A DNA stretch of 64,000 nt from Cellulomonas sp. 73-145 (lineage in GTDB: Bacteria > Actinomycetota > Actinomycetes > Actinomycetales > Cellulomonadaceae): the NCBI GenBank assembly GCA_001898185.1, contig MKTI01000006.1, forward strand, positions 682,001 to 746,000, written 5' to 3'. The position numbers and the translations under genes were made by a program. Positions 34,705-43,500 of the stretch are shown one piece after another; within the stretch, counting starts at the first letter, position 1; each line of letters starts with the position of its first letter. The notes beneath the pieces are model-generated. The model made no database searches and had not been told where the DNA came from. It was given only the letters and a program-made list of their open reading frames with translations.

Positions 34705-35255
34705 CCGTCGATTGTCGCCGACGACGTCCCCGGGGCGGACCGGAGCCAGGCCTGGACGGCGGCCACCACCGGGCCGTCGGCCGGTGCGTGCGCACCCGGG
34801 ACGAGCGTGAGCGTCAGTGGACCCGCGACCGTGGACAGGTGCGTGCGCAGCTCGTCGGGCGTGCCGAACGGGTCCCGGTCGCCGCTCACGGCGAGCACGG
34901 GGACGGTGATCCGCGGCAGGTGCTCCACGCGGAGCCGCTCCGGCCGACCGGGCGGGTGCAGCGGGTAGGACAGCAGCACGAGCCCGGCGACCGTCAGCTC
35001 GTCGGCGACGGCCATCGAGCACATCCGGCCGCCGAACGAGCGGCCGCCGACCAGCAGCTGCTCGGTGCCGACCCCGAGGTCGGCGGCGAACGTGGCGGCC
35101 AGGCGTCCGACGGCCGTGACCGCGGCACCGGCCGACCGCGGCAGGTCCACGCGGCGCACCGGGAACGGGGCGAGGGCGCGCTCGAGGGTGACGAGCGTCC
35201 GGTGGTCGCGGGTGGCACCGGCCCCCGGGGCGAGCAGCAGCCCGGCGGGGGTCAC
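34701..35255 (-). CDS. KANL3/Tex30-type alpha/beta hydrolase
   Basis: 184-residue small alpha/beta hydrolase. 'LLLAPGAGATRDHRTLV' opens the fold, the nucleophile elbow 'VGGRSFGGRMCSMAV' carries the Ser, 'LPRITVPVLAVSGDRDPFGTP' holds the acid and 'LVPGAHAPADG' the His. The triad is therefore complete. The family is close to dienelactone hydrolases. GTG 35255 overlaps the stop of the ydcF-like gene (GTGA), and its own stop overlaps the HAD gene start. The upstream alternative start at 35459 lies inside ydcF and gives an unrelated Arg/Gly-rich extension. Confidence 0.85.
   Translation of the reverse strand: MTPAGLLLAPGAGATRDHRTLVTLERALAPFPVRRVDLPRSAGAAVTAVGRLAATFAADLGVGTEQLLVGGRSFGGRMCSMAVADELTVAGLVLLSYPLHPPGRPERLRVEHLPRITVPVLAVSGDRDPFGTPDELRTHLSTVAGPLTLTLVPGAHAPADGPVVAAVQAWLRSAPGTSSATIDG
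34711..34716 (-). promoter_or_regulatory. Possible internal -10-like hexamer before the HAD gene
   Basis: GACAAT, six bases before GTG 34704, inside the 3' end of the upstream hydrolase gene. Confidence 0.35.
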
Positions 35256-35980
35256 GACTGGGATGACGGGTTGGCCAGGGCGGTGCGGACACCGTCCTCC
35301 GGCCGGCCGAGGAACACCGGCCGGCGGTGCGTCAACGCGTCCCAGGCCGCCTTCCACGACGCCGGCACCTCGCGCAGCCGCCACACCACCGCCTGCCGTG
35401 GCGTGACGGAGGCGGCCGACACCCCGACGCCCGTCGAGTCGATCCCCGCAGCCCGGCACGAGAACAGCGCCCGCCGCAGGTGGTAGTCCTGCGTCACCAC
35501 CACCGCGGAGGTCACGCCGAAGATCTGCCGGGCGCGCACGCAGCTGTCGTGGGTGTCGAACCCCGCGGCGTCACGGACGATCTTCGCGTCCGGCACGCCG
35601 TGCTGCAGCAGCCAGGTACGCATCGCCCCCGGCTCGTCGTGGTACGGCGTCGAGTTGTCGCCGCTGACCAGGATCACCTGCACCGTGCCGGCCGCGAACA
35701 GCTGGCGCGCCGCCTCCAGGCGACGGGCGAGGTACACCGACGGGGTGCCGTCCGGCTCCAGGCCGGCGCCGAGCACCAGGGCCACCGGCTTCGGGGCGAC
35801 CGAGGCGACGCCCGGCTGCACCGCCGCCTGACCGACGGCCTGGACCACCAGCACCGGACCGAGCCCGACGACGAGGGCACCCGCCAGCGCCCACCACCAC
35901 GGTCGGCGCAAGCGTGCCGAGGACGGGGCGGGAGCGGCTGGCACGGGCCGAGCGTAGGCCTCGGGGCTACCGTCCGACAT
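35252..35980 (-). CDS. YdcF/SanA family (DUF218) membrane protein
   Basis: 242 residues. A short cytosolic tail and one membrane helix (about 28-52) are followed by an extracytoplasmic DUF218 domain: 'VALVLGAGLEPDGTPSVYLARRLEAARQLF', 'VILVSGDNS', 'HDEPGAMRTWLLQHGVP', 'AAGFDTHDSCVRARQIFGV' and 'VTQDYHLRRALFSCRAAGI'. The family includes SanA, an envelope-barrier factor. Its chemistry is unclear; the conserved Asp/Glu/His suggest catalysis. First gene of the ydcF-hydrolase-HAD operon. Its ATG directly abuts the start of the divergent thioesterase. Confidence 0.88.
   Translation of the reverse strand: MSDGSPEAYARPVPAAPAPSSARLRRPWWWALAGALVVGLGPVLVVQAVGQAAVQPGVASVAPKPVALVLGAGLEPDGTPSVYLARRLEAARQLFAAGTVQVILVSGDNSTPYHDEPGAMRTWLLQHGVPDAKIVRDAAGFDTHDSCVRARQIFGVTSAVVVTQDYHLRRALFSCRAAGIDSTGVGVSAASVTPRQAVVWRLREVPASWKAAWDALTHRRPVFLGRPEDGVRTALANPSSQS
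35968..35973 (+). promoter_or_regulatory. -10 hexamer of the thioesterase gene
   Basis: TACCGT, seven bases before GTG 35981, lying inside the first codons of the divergent ydcF-like gene. Confidence 0.4.
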
Positions 35981-36448
35981 GTGAACGGTGAGTCGAACGG
36001 TGCGCAGGACGGTGCTCGCGGACGAGTGGTGATGCCGGTCCGCTGGTCGGACGTCGACCTGTTCGGGCACGTGAACAACGCGGCGTTCCTGCGGTACCTG
36101 GACGACGCCCGGTTCACCCTGTTCCCGCAGATGGGCGTCGACGAGTCGGGGGCGCTGACCGCCTCGCTGCTGGTGGTGGCCAAGCACGAGATCGACTACC
36201 TGGCGCCGCTGACGTTCCGTCCCGTGCCCTTCGTCGTCGAGGTGTGGGTGCCGCGCACCGGCCGGTCGTCGGTGGACATCGCCTACGAGATCCGGGACGC
36301 ACCGGAGGACGGCGCCGTCTGCCTGCGGGCACGCACCCGGATGGTGCAGCTCGACGCCGCCACCCACCTGCCGCGGCCGTTCACCGACGAGGAGCGGGCG
36401 GCGTTCGAGGCGTACGCGGGCCCGGAGCCACAGCTGCACGGCTGGTGA
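35981..36448 (+). CDS. Acyl-CoA thioesterase (4-hydroxybenzoyl-CoA thioesterase, hotdog fold)
   Basis: 155 residues. The hotdog fold has the active-site segment 'PVRWSDVDLFGHVNNAAFLRYLDDARF', with catalytic Asp and the helix-N-terminal HVNN, followed by 'LVVAKHEIDYLAPLTFRPVPFVVEVWV' and a final 'ARTRMVQLDAATHLPRPFTDEERAAFEAY'. It probably hydrolyses acyl-CoA esters. GTG 35981 is used because TACCGT lies seven bases upstream; ATG 36032 ('MPVRWSDVD') would also give a complete domain. Confidence 0.92.
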   Translation: MNGESNGAQDGARGRVVMPVRWSDVDLFGHVNNAAFLRYLDDARFTLFPQMGVDESGALTASLLVVAKHEIDYLAPLTFRPVPFVVEVWVPRTGRSSVDIAYEIRDAPEDGAVCLRARTRMVQLDAATHLPRPFTDEERAAFEAYAGPEPQLHGW

Positions 36449-36469
36449 CTCCCGTTGTCTCAGGCCCCG

Positions 36470-37048
36470 TCAGCCCAGCACCAGCCGGATGGCTACGGCG
36501 AGGCGCTCGCGGTAGGTGCCGGGGTCGTCGACCTGGTGCTTGAGGCCGACGGACGTGCTGATCAGCGTCTGAGCGACGGCCTCCGCACGGGCCGGGTCGG
36601 CGCCCGGAGGCCCTGCCGCGACGGCCTCCGTCACCAGGGTGGCGAAGCGCCGAGGTGCCTCGTCGACGACGGGTCCGAGGAGGGCCGGGTTGTCCTCGAT
36701 CACCACGGAGATGTCCGCCAGGGGTCCCAGGTAGCGGCCGGTCCACTGCTGGAACGCGTCGAGCAGCCGGTCCGGCAGCGGCTGGTCGGTGTCCGCGAGG
36801 ATGCGGTCCGCCGCCGCCAGGTCGGCCTCCAGCGACCGGGAGACGGCGGCGCGGAACAACGCCTCCTTGGAGCGGAACAGGAAGTACAGCCCCGGGCGGG
36901 AGATGTGCGCCGCCTCCGCCACATCGTCCATCGACGTCTTGCGGTAGCCGAACCGGCTGAACGTGGCGAGCGCGGACTCGAGGACGGCGTCGCGCCGGCC
37001 CGCGGCTTCGGTGCCGGGACGACCGGCGGCGGCCTCGTCGAGCGTCAT
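36470..37048 (-). CDS. TetR-family transcriptional regulator
   Basis: 192 residues. N-terminal HTH at about 17-63 ('RRDAVLESALATFSRFGYRKTSMDDVAEAAHISRPGLYFLFRSKEALFRAAV'), then a helical ligand domain. It is divergent from an SDR gene, with a 63-base spacer that contains a palindrome over the SDR promoter, so it very probably represses that gene and itself. Its own ATG has a TAACCT box six bases upstream (leaderless). The ligand is unknown. Confidence 0.93.
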   Translation of the reverse strand: MTLDEAAAGRPGTEAAGRRDAVLESALATFSRFGYRKTSMDDVAEAAHISRPGLYFLFRSKEALFRAAVSRSLEADLAAADRILADTDQPLPDRLLDAFQQWTGRYLGPLADISVVIEDNPALLGPVVDEAPRRFATLVTEAVAAGPPGADPARAEAVAQTLISTSVGLKHQVDDPGTYRERLAVAIRLVLG

Positions 37049-37054
37049 GGCACG

Positions 37055-37060
37055 AGGTTA
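37055..37060 (-). promoter_or_regulatory. -10 hexamer of the tetR gene
   Basis: TAACCT on the minus strand, six bases before ATG 37048. Confidence 0.6.
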
Positions 37061-37083
37061 GGGGCGTTCCGACGTGCTAGACA

Positions 37084-37106
37084 ACATATACTTAAGACGT
37101 ATAGTG
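37084..37106. promoter_or_regulatory. Predicted TetR operator overlapping the SDR promoter
   Basis: Inverted repeat TATAC (37087-37091) / GTATA (37099-37103) around a 7-base spacer; the wider arms match at 6 of 8 positions. It is strikingly AT-rich for this genome. The right arm includes the -10 TATAGT (37100-37105), which is six bases before the SDR GTG at 37112, so binding would block the promoter directly. Confidence 0.7.
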
Positions 37107-37111
37107 CGGCA

Positions 37112-38080
37112 GTGACCAACGAGCACCTCATCACCACCGGGTTCACCTCCGAGAGCACGGCCGCGGACGTCGTCCGGGGGTTGGACCTGGGCGGGACGGT
37201 CGTCGTCGTCACCGGGGCGTCCTCCGGCCTCGGCGCCGAGACGGCCCGTGCCTTGGCATCCGCCGGGGCCGACGTGACCCTCGCCGTGCGCGACGCCGAC
37301 GCGGGCGCCGCCACGGCGGAGGCGATCGCGCAGTCGACGGGACGGCGGCCGGCCGTCCGCCGTCTCGACCTGGCCGACCGGGCCTCGGTGCGGGACTTCG
37401 TCGAGGGCTGGTCCGGCCCGCTGCACCTGCTGGTGAACAACGCCGGGCTGGTGACCAGCGGCCTCGAGCGGACGGCCGACGGCTGGGAGCTGCAGCTGGC
37501 GACCAACCACCGGGGACACCTGCAGCTGGCCGTCGGTCTGCGCCCGGCGCTCGCGGCGGGCGCCGCCCAGCGCGACGGTGCACGCATCGTCGCCCTCAGC
37601 TCCACGGCGCACATGCGTGCCGGGATCGACTTCGACGACCTCCAGTTCCGCGGGCGGGCCTACGACCCGCAGCTGGCCTACGCGCAGTCGAAGACGGCGA
37701 ACTCCCTGTTCGCGGTGGAGGCGACGAGGCTGTGGGCGGACGACGGGATCGTCGCCAACGCGGTCAACCCCGGAGGGGTCGCCACCGGCCTGCAGCGTCA
37801 CTTCAGCGCAGCGCAGCGGGCCTCGCTCGACGCCGCCGAGGCGGCCGGTGTCTTCCGGTACAAGTCCGTGGCACAGGGCGCGGCCACCACCCTCGTCGCC
37901 GCGGTCGCGCCCGAGCTGGCCCGTACCGGCGGCCACTACCTGGACGACGGCCGGGAGGCGTACACCGTGCCGAACGACGCCGACCTGGCGGACCACCCGC
38001 ACGGCGTGAAGCGGTGGGCGCTCGACCCGGCGACCGCCGAGCGGCTGTGGGTCGTGTCGCTGCACCTGCTGGGCTCGTGA
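37112..38080 (+). CDS. Short-chain dehydrogenase/reductase (retinol-dehydrogenase-like)
   Basis: 322 residues. NAD(P) motif 'VVVTGASSGLGAETARALASAGADVTLAVRDADAG', 'LLVNNAGLV', catalytic Ser in 'IVALSSTAHMRAG' and Y-A-Q-S-K ('QLAYAQSKTANSLF'). Length and the C-terminal 'ALDPATAERLWVVSLHLLG' resemble the WW-oxidoreductase/retinol dehydrogenase group; the basic residue after the coenzyme loop suggests NADP. The substrate is not readable. GTG 37112 is leaderless, under a TetR palindrome. Confidence 0.92.
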   Translation: MTNEHLITTGFTSESTAADVVRGLDLGGTVVVVTGASSGLGAETARALASAGADVTLAVRDADAGAATAEAIAQSTGRRPAVRRLDLADRASVRDFVEGWSGPLHLLVNNAGLVTSGLERTADGWELQLATNHRGHLQLAVGLRPALAAGAAQRDGARIVALSSTAHMRAGIDFDDLQFRGRAYDPQLAYAQSKTANSLFAVEATRLWADDGIVANAVNPGGVATGLQRHFSAAQRASLDAAEAAGVFRYKSVAQGAATTLVAAVAPELARTGGHYLDDGREAYTVPNDADLADHPHGVKRWALDPATAERLWVVSLHLLGS

Positions 38081-38099
38081 ACGCGGCCCTGCCGGCACC

Positions 38100-38873
38100 T
38101 CAGCCGAGCAGCCGCGCCCGCTCGTCCAGCAGTCGCGCGACCAGGGCGGGGACGGCCTGGTCGATCGGTTCGCGGATCACCTCGGTGGCGAGGTGGTCGT
38201 ACGGCGTCGGCTCGGCGTTCACCACCACCAGCCGGGCGCCCCGGTCCACCGCGAGGCCGGCGAGGCTGGCCACGGGCTGCACGGTCAGCGTGGTGCCGAT
38301 CGCGACGAACACCTCGGCATCCGTCGCCGCGTTCACGGCCCGCTCCAGCGCCTCGTCGGGAAGCCGCTCGCCGAAGTAGACGATGTCCGGCTTGAGCACG
38401 CCTACCCCGCACTCGGTGCACCGCGGGTCGGGCTCGTCGGCCAGGCGGGCCAGCACCTGCTCGGTCGGCCAGCGCGCGCCGCAGCGCATGCACGACGTCG
38501 TGGTCAGCGTGCCGTGCAGCTCGACGACGTGCCCCGGGTCGGACCCGGCACGCTGGTGCAGGCCGTCGAAGTTCTGCGTCAGCGCCGCGATCAGCAGGCC
38601 CGCACGCTCCAGCTCGACCAGCGCGCGGTGCGCGGCCGTCGGCTGCGCCGCCCACGCCGGATGGTCCCGCCACATCGCCCAGCCGCGCGCCCGGACGTCG
38701 GCGGAGGCCATGTACCGGCCGATCTCGAGGAGCTCGGCGGCGGCGGGGTCCTGCGTCCACACGCCCTGCGGTCCGCGGAAGTCGGGGATGCCCGAGCCGG
38801 TGGAGATGCCCGCCCCGGTGAGGACGGTGACGGTCGGCTGCGGGCCGTGGTGGTGGTCGTGGTGGTCGCTCAT
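38100..38873 (-). CDS. Sir2-family NAD-dependent protein deacylase
   Basis: 257 residues. 'LTGAGISTGSGIPDFRGPQGVW' binds NAD, 'TQNFDGLHQRAGS' and catalytic His120 ('VVELHGTL') are present, and the zinc ribbon is Cys128-x2-Cys131 with Cys152-x2-Cys155. 'FVAIGTTLTVQPVASL' completes the Rossmann fold. Deacetylates lysines, making nicotinamide and O-acetyl-ADP-ribose. ATG 38873 gives a short His-rich N-terminus (MSDHHDHHHG) that might bind metal; an upstream start at 38930 is less likely. It is divergent from the histidine kinase. Confidence 0.94.
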   Translation of the reverse strand: MSDHHDHHHGPQPTVTVLTGAGISTGSGIPDFRGPQGVWTQDPAAAELLEIGRYMASADVRARGWAMWRDHPAWAAQPTAAHRALVELERAGLLIAALTQNFDGLHQRAGSDPGHVVELHGTLTTTSCMRCGARWPTEQVLARLADEPDPRCTECGVGVLKPDIVYFGERLPDEALERAVNAATDAEVFVAIGTTLTVQPVASLAGLAVDRGARLVVVNAEPTPYDHLATEVIREPIDQAVPALVARLLDERARLLG

Positions 38874-38932
38874 CGCGCCGCCGACCGTACGCCGGTGCGG
38901 GACGGGTGCGGTGCGTCGTACCGGCGGCACTA

Positions 38933-38944
38933 GGACCTAGGTCC
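38933..38944. promoter_or_regulatory. Perfect 12-bp palindrome resembling a DosR/DevR box
   Basis: GGACCTAGGTCC, flanked as AGGACCTAGGTCCC. It resembles the DosR core GGGACTWWAGTCCC with three differences. It is centred about 28 bases upstream of the predicted transcript start of the kinase gene. Confidence 0.45.
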
Positions 38945-38954
38945 CAGGTCGCTT

Positions 38955-38960
38955 TACGGT
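38955..38960 (+). promoter_or_regulatory. -10 hexamer of the histidine kinase gene
   Basis: TACGGT. It abuts a GTG at 38961 but stands six bases before the in-frame GTG at 38967, which decides the start. Confidence 0.6.
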
Positions 38961-38966
38961 GTGACC

Positions 38967-40694
38967 GTGGCAGTGGGGGAAGGTGCGGTGGGGGAGCACG
39001 AGGGGCGCGGCCGCGGGGCGGGTCGTCCTGGTCGTGGTTCGGAGGCAGACCTCGGCGACGGTGAGGGTGGTGTCCTGCTGTCGGCGATCCTCGGCATGGC
39101 CGGGGACCTCGACGTGGCCAGCCTGCTCGAGCGCTTCGTCGCGGCGAGCGCCGAGCTGACCGGTGCGCGGTACGGCGCGATCAACATCGTCGACGACACG
39201 GGGACGTCCATCACCTTCGTCCAGACCGGCGTGGACCCGGCGACGGTCGCCGCACTCGGCCACCCGCCGCACGCGTGGGGCGTGCTCGGCTCGATCCCCG
39301 ACCAGGGCGTCCTGCGGCTCGACGACCTCACCGACCACCCGCACTTCCGCGGGCTGCCGGCCGCGCACCCGCCGATGGGCCCCTTCCTCGGCGCCGCGGT
39401 CCGGGGGCGGGGCCAGCGGTACGGCACCCTCTACCTGGCGGACAAGCCCGGCGGGTTCGGTCAGCAGGACGAGGGCGTGGTGCTCACGCTCGCGGCGGCC
39501 GCGGCCGTCGCCGTGCAGAACGCCGCCCTGTACCAGCTGCAGGTGCGCCGGCAGCGGTGGGCGCAGGCGGCCGCGCAGATCTCGACGATGCTGCTCGAGG
39601 GCGCCGACGCGGAGGACGTGCTGCAGGCCGTCGCCGACGCGGCGCGCCAGGTGGACGGTGCCGACGGGACGGTGCTGATCCTGCCGACCCCGGACGAGGC
39701 GCTGATCGTCGAGATCGTCTCCGGTGACGCGGACGACCTGCTCGGCCTGGACGTGTCCGACGAGCCGGTGGTCCGCCAGGTGTTCGGCGGGCTGGACGGG
39801 CACGTCAGCTCGGCGGCCGCCGTGACGCCGGGCTCACCGCTGGGTCGGTACGGACCGATGCTGCTCGCGCCGTTGCGTACCGAGGGGCAGGGGGTCGGCG
39901 TGCTGGCGGTGCTGCGGCGCCCGGGCGCGCTGCCGTTCGAGCCGGACGACGTCGAGCTCGCCACGTCCTTCGCGCAGCAGGCAGCGCTCGCCTTCGTGCT
40001 GGCCGAGGCGCAGCACCTGCGCGGTCAGGCGGCGCTGCGCGGCGAGCGGGCACGGATCGCGCGGGACCTGCACGACCTGGCGATCCAGCAGCTGTTCGCC
40101 GCCGGCATGCAGGTCGAGGCCGTCTCGAGCAACCCGTCGGAACCCGTGGGCGCCGGCGTCGCCCGGGCCCTGGACGAGGTCACGGAGCACATCGACGCCG
40201 GCATCCGGCAGATCCGGGTGATCGTGCGTGCGCTCGACGACCCGGACGCCAGCGTGCCGCTGGTGGCGCGCATCCGGGCCGAGGTGGAGATCGCGCGCGG
40301 GGCCCTCGGGTTCACCCCGGCGCTGTCGGTGCAGGTGGACGGGGTCGAGCTCGACGTCGAGGACGAGGGGGAGCCGGCCGGACCGGTCGACGCCCTCGTC
40401 GCACCCGGACGGGCCAACAACGTGGTGGCGGTGGTCCGGGAGGGGCTGGCCAACGTGGCGCGGCACGCGCGGTCCCGACGGGTCGACGTGCGGCTGCGGG
40501 TCACCTCCGGACCGGGCGGCTCCGTGGTCGTCGAGGTCGAGGACGACGGGGTCGGCGTGCCGGCCGCCCCGGAGCGCTCGTCGGGCACCAAGAACCTGGC
40601 GCTGCGTGCCCAGGAGGCGGGCGGCTCGTTCTCGCTGCTGCGCCCGCCGTCGGGCCGCGGTGCGCTGCTGCGCTGGTCGGCACCGCTCGACTGA
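38967..40694 (+). CDS. DevS/DosT-like sensor histidine kinase (two GAF domains, HisKA_3)
   Basis: 575 residues, soluble. After a Gly-rich 35-residue tail, GAF-A spans about 48-190: 'LTGARYGAINIVDDTG', 'GVLGSIPDQGVLRLDDLTDHPHF', 'AAHPPMGPFLGAAV', 'YGTLYLADKPGGF'. GAF-B spans about 205-350. The dimerisation/phosphoacceptor helix holds His369 in 'ARIARDLHDLAIQQLFAAGMQ', and the ATPase has 'VVREGLANVARHARSRRVDV' and 'EDDGVGVP'. The order and wording match mycobacterial DevS/DosT, which sense O2, CO or NO through heme in GAF-A. His134 in H-P-P-M is near the DevS heme-ligand region; heme binding is inferred. No response regulator is adjacent. Confidence 0.9.
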   Translation: MAVGEGAVGEHEGRGRGAGRPGRGSEADLGDGEGGVLLSAILGMAGDLDVASLLERFVAASAELTGARYGAINIVDDTGTSITFVQTGVDPATVAALGHPPHAWGVLGSIPDQGVLRLDDLTDHPHFRGLPAAHPPMGPFLGAAVRGRGQRYGTLYLADKPGGFGQQDEGVVLTLAAAAAVAVQNAALYQLQVRRQRWAQAAAQISTMLLEGADAEDVLQAVADAARQVDGADGTVLILPTPDEALIVEIVSGDADDLLGLDVSDEPVVRQVFGGLDGHVSSAAAVTPGSPLGRYGPMLLAPLRTEGQGVGVLAVLRRPGALPFEPDDVELATSFAQQAALAFVLAEAQHLRGQAALRGERARIARDLHDLAIQQLFAAGMQVEAVSSNPSEPVGAGVARALDEVTEHIDAGIRQIRVIVRALDDPDASVPLVARIRAEVEIARGALGFTPALSVQVDGVELDVEDEGEPAGPVDALVAPGRANNVVAVVREGLANVARHARSRRVDVRLRVTSGPGGSVVVEVEDDGVGVPAAPERSSGTKNLALRAQEAGGSFSLLRPPSGRGALLRWSAPLD

Positions 40695-40780
40695 GCCCGT
40701 CCCGCGCCGCTGCCGGCCCGACCCCGACGCGGCCGTCACGCCTGCGGCGAACACGGGACGACCGGGCTGCACCCCGCCGT

Positions 40781-40786
40781 TAGCAT
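40781..40786 (+). promoter_or_regulatory. -10 hexamer of clpC
   Basis: TAGCAT, with a transcript start expected near 40793 and a leader of about 70 bases. This contrasts with the many leaderless genes here. Confidence 0.4.
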
Positions 40787-40862
40787 CGAACAACGCCGCT
40801 TCGTCGGCTCCGTGCAGCCCACGCGCGCGGGTCCCGAAGCTCGCCGCTCGTGAGGAGTGCAC

Positions 40863-43442
40863 ATGTTCGAGAGATTCACCGACCGAGCCCGTCGCGTGGT
40901 CGTCCTCGCCCAGGAAGAGGCGCGGATGCTCAACCACAACTACATCGGCACCGAGCACATCCTCCTGGGCCTGATCCACGAGGGTGAGGGTGTCGCGGCC
41001 AAGGCGCTGGAGTCCCTCGGCATCTCGCTCGAGGCGGTCCGTGCGCAGGTGATCGAGATCATCGGCGAGGGTCAGCAGGCCCCGTCCGGTCACATCCCGT
41101 TCACCCCGCGCGCCAAGAAGGTGCTGGAGCTGTCCCTGCGCGAGGCGCTGCAGCTCGGCCACAACTACATCGGCACCGAGCACATCCTGCTCGGCCTGAT
41201 CCGCGAGGGTGAGGGCGTCGCCGCCCAGGTGCTGGGCAAGCTCGGCGCCGACCTGAACCGCGTCCGCCAGCAGGTGATCCAGCTCGTCTCCGGCTACCAG
41301 GGCAAGGAGCCCGTGGCGTCCGGCGGCCCGGCCGAGGGCCAGCCCTCCGGCAGCGCCGTGCTGGACCAGTTCGGCCGCAACCTGACCCAGGCCGCCCGCG
41401 ACGGCAAGCTCGACCCGGTCATCGGGCGCGAGAAGGAGATCGAGCGGGTCATGCAGGTGCTGTCCCGCCGCACCAAGAACAACCCGGTGCTGATCGGGGA
41501 GCCCGGCGTCGGCAAGACGGCCGTCGTCGAGGGCCTCGCGCAGGACATCGTCCGCGGGGACGTCCCCGAGACGCTGAAGGACAAGCAGCTGTACACGCTC
41601 GACCTCGGCGCCCTGGTGGCCGGCTCCCGGTACCGCGGTGACTTCGAGGAGCGCCTGAAGAAGGTGCTCAAGGAGATCCGCACCCGCGGCGACATCATCC
41701 TGTTCATCGACGAGATCCACACCCTCGTCGGGGCGGGTGCCGCCGAGGGCGCCATCGACGCCGCCAGCATCCTCAAGCCGATGCTGGCCCGCGGCGAGCT
41801 GCAGACCATCGGTGCGACCACGCTCGACGAGTACCGCAAGTACGTCGAGAAGGACCCGGCCCTGGAGCGCCGCTTCCAGCCGATCCAGGTGGCCGAGCCG
41901 ACGCTCGCGCACACCATCGAGATCCTCAAGGGCCTGCGGGACCGGTACGAGGCGCACCACCGCGTCTCCATCACCGACTCCGCGCTGGTCGCCGCCGCCA
42001 CGCTGGCGGACCGGTACGTCAACGACCGGTTCCTGCCGGACAAGGCGATCGACCTGGTCGACGAGGCGGGCGCGCGCCTGCGCATCCGCCGCATGACGGC
42101 CCCGCCGGAGCTGCGCGAGCTGGACGAGGAGATCGCCAAGACGCGCCGCGACAAGGAGTCGGCGATCGACGAGCAGGACTTCGAGAAGGCCGCGCGCCTG
42201 CGCGACACCGAGAAGCAGCTCGGCCTGCGCCGCACCGAGAAGGAGAAGGCGTGGAAGAACGGTGACCTCGACGCCGTCGCAGAGGTGGACGAGGAGCTGA
42301 TCGCCGAGGTGCTGGCCAACGCCACGGGCATCCCGGTGTTCAAGCTGACCGAGGAGGAGTCCAGCCGGCTCCTGCGCATGGAGGAGGAGCTGCACAAGCG
42401 CGTCGTCGGGCAGGACCAGGCGATCCACGCGCTGTCGCAGGCGATCCGTCGTACGCGTGCCGGCCTGAAGGACCCGAAGCGGCCCGGTGGGTCGTTCATC
42501 TTCGCCGGACCCACGGGCGTCGGGAAGACGGAGCTGGCCAAGGCGCTCGCCGAGTTCCTGTTCGGGGACGAGGACGCGCTGATCCAGCTCGACATGAGCG
42601 AGTTCTCCGAGAAGCACACGGTCTCGCGGCTGTTCGGCTCGCCCCCCGGCTACGTCGGGTACGACGAGGGTGGTCAGCTCACCGAGAAGGTGCGCCGTCG
42701 TCCGTTCTCCGTCGTCCTGTTCGACGAGGTGGAGAAGGCCCACGCGGACATCTTCAACTCGCTGCTGCAGATCCTCGAGGACGGTCGCCTGACCGACTCG
42801 CAGGGCCGGGTGGTCGACTTCAAGAACACCGTGATCATCATGACCACCAACCTCGGCACGCGGGACATCGCCAAGGGCATGCTGACCGGCTTCCAGGCCG
42901 GCGGCGACCTGTCGACGTCCTACGAGCGGATGAAGACCAAGGTCAACGACGAGCTCAAGACGCACTTCCGTCCGGAGTTCCTCAACCGCGTCGACGACGT
43001 GGTGGTGTTCCCGCAGCTGTCGCAGCCGGAGATCTTCGCGATCGTCGACCTGATGGCGGCCAAGCTGGACGCCCGCCTGCGCGACAAGGACATGGGCATC
43101 GAGCTCACCCCGGCGGCCAAGAAGCTGCTGTCGGAGAAGGGCTACGACCCGGTGCTCGGGGCACGGCCGCTGCGCCGCGCCATCCAGCGGGACGTCGAGG
43201 ACGCGCTGTCCGAGAAGATCCTGTTCGGCGAGCTGAAGTCCGGTCAGCTGGTGATCGTGGACGCCGAGGGCGAGGGCCTGCTCGGGGAGTTCACCTTCCG
43301 TGGCGTGCCGATCGGCGACCGGGGCAAGCAGCCGGTGGCCGTGGGTGCCTCGGTGGGGACCCCCAACTCCGGCATCGACGTGCCGCCGGCCCCGCCGGCC
43401 CCGTCGCTCGGTGACGGTGGGACCGGCCTGATGCCGGCCTGA
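40863..43442 (+). CDS. clpC: ATP-dependent Clp protease ATP-binding subunit ClpC
   Basis: 859-residue AAA+ unfoldase that feeds ClpP. N-terminal double Clp-N repeat ('[26 protein letters not shown]' and its second copy), AAA-1 with Walker A 'GEPGVGKT' and '[18 protein letters not shown]', a UVR-containing middle domain ('[19 protein letters not shown]'), AAA-2 with 'GPTGVGKT' and 'LFDEVEKAH', and a D2-small domain. The tail is Pro/Gly-rich. ATG 40863 has GAGGAG five bases upstream. Codon use and conservation mark a highly expressed gene. It ends at a strong terminator. Confidence 0.98.
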   Translation: MFERFTDRARRVVVLAQEEARMLNHNYIGTEHILLGLIHEGEGVAAKALESLGISLEAVRAQVIEIIGEGQQAPSGHIPFTPRAKKVLELSLREALQLGHNYIGTEHILLGLIREGEGVAAQVLGKLGADLNRVRQQVIQLVSGYQGKEPVASGGPAEGQPSGSAVLDQFGRNLTQAARDGKLDPVIGREKEIERVMQVLSRRTKNNPVLIGEPGVGKTAVVEGLAQDIVRGDVPETLKDKQLYTLDLGALVAGSRYRGDFEERLKKVLKEIRTRGDIILFIDEIHTLVGAGAAEGAIDAASILKPMLARGELQTIGATTLDEYRKYVEKDPALERRFQPIQVAEPTLAHTIEILKGLRDRYEAHHRVSITDSALVAAATLADRYVNDRFLPDKAIDLVDEAGARLRIRRMTAPPELRELDEEIAKTRRDKESAIDEQDFEKAARLRDTEKQLGLRRTEKEKAWKNGDLDAVAEVDEELIAEVLANATGIPVFKLTEEESSRLLRMEEELHKRVVGQDQAIHALSQAIRRTRAGLKDPKRPGGSFIFAGPTGVGKTELAKALAEFLFGDEDALIQLDMSEFSEKHTVSRLFGSPPGYVGYDEGGQLTEKVRRRPFSVVLFDEVEKAHADIFNSLLQILEDGRLTDSQGRVVDFKNTVIIMTTNLGTRDIAKGMLTGFQAGGDLSTSYERMKTKVNDELKTHFRPEFLNRVDDVVVFPQLSQPEIFAIVDLMAAKLDARLRDKDMGIELTPAAKKLLSEKGYDPVLGARPLRRAIQRDVEDALSEKILFGELKSGQLVIVDAEGEGLLGEFTFRGVPIGDRGKQPVAVGASVGTPNSGIDVPPAPPAPSLGDGGTGLMPA

Positions 43443-43458
43443 CGCACCACAGCGGTCC

Positions 43459-43500
43459 CGAGAGGGCCTCGTCCCGGTTCGCCGGGGCGGGGCCCTCTCG
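43459..43500 (+). terminator. Terminator after clpC
   Basis: 10-bp stem CGAGAGGGCC / GGCCCTCTCG enclosing a second CCCGG-TTCG-CCGGG hairpin, 17 bases after the stop. Confidence 0.8.
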
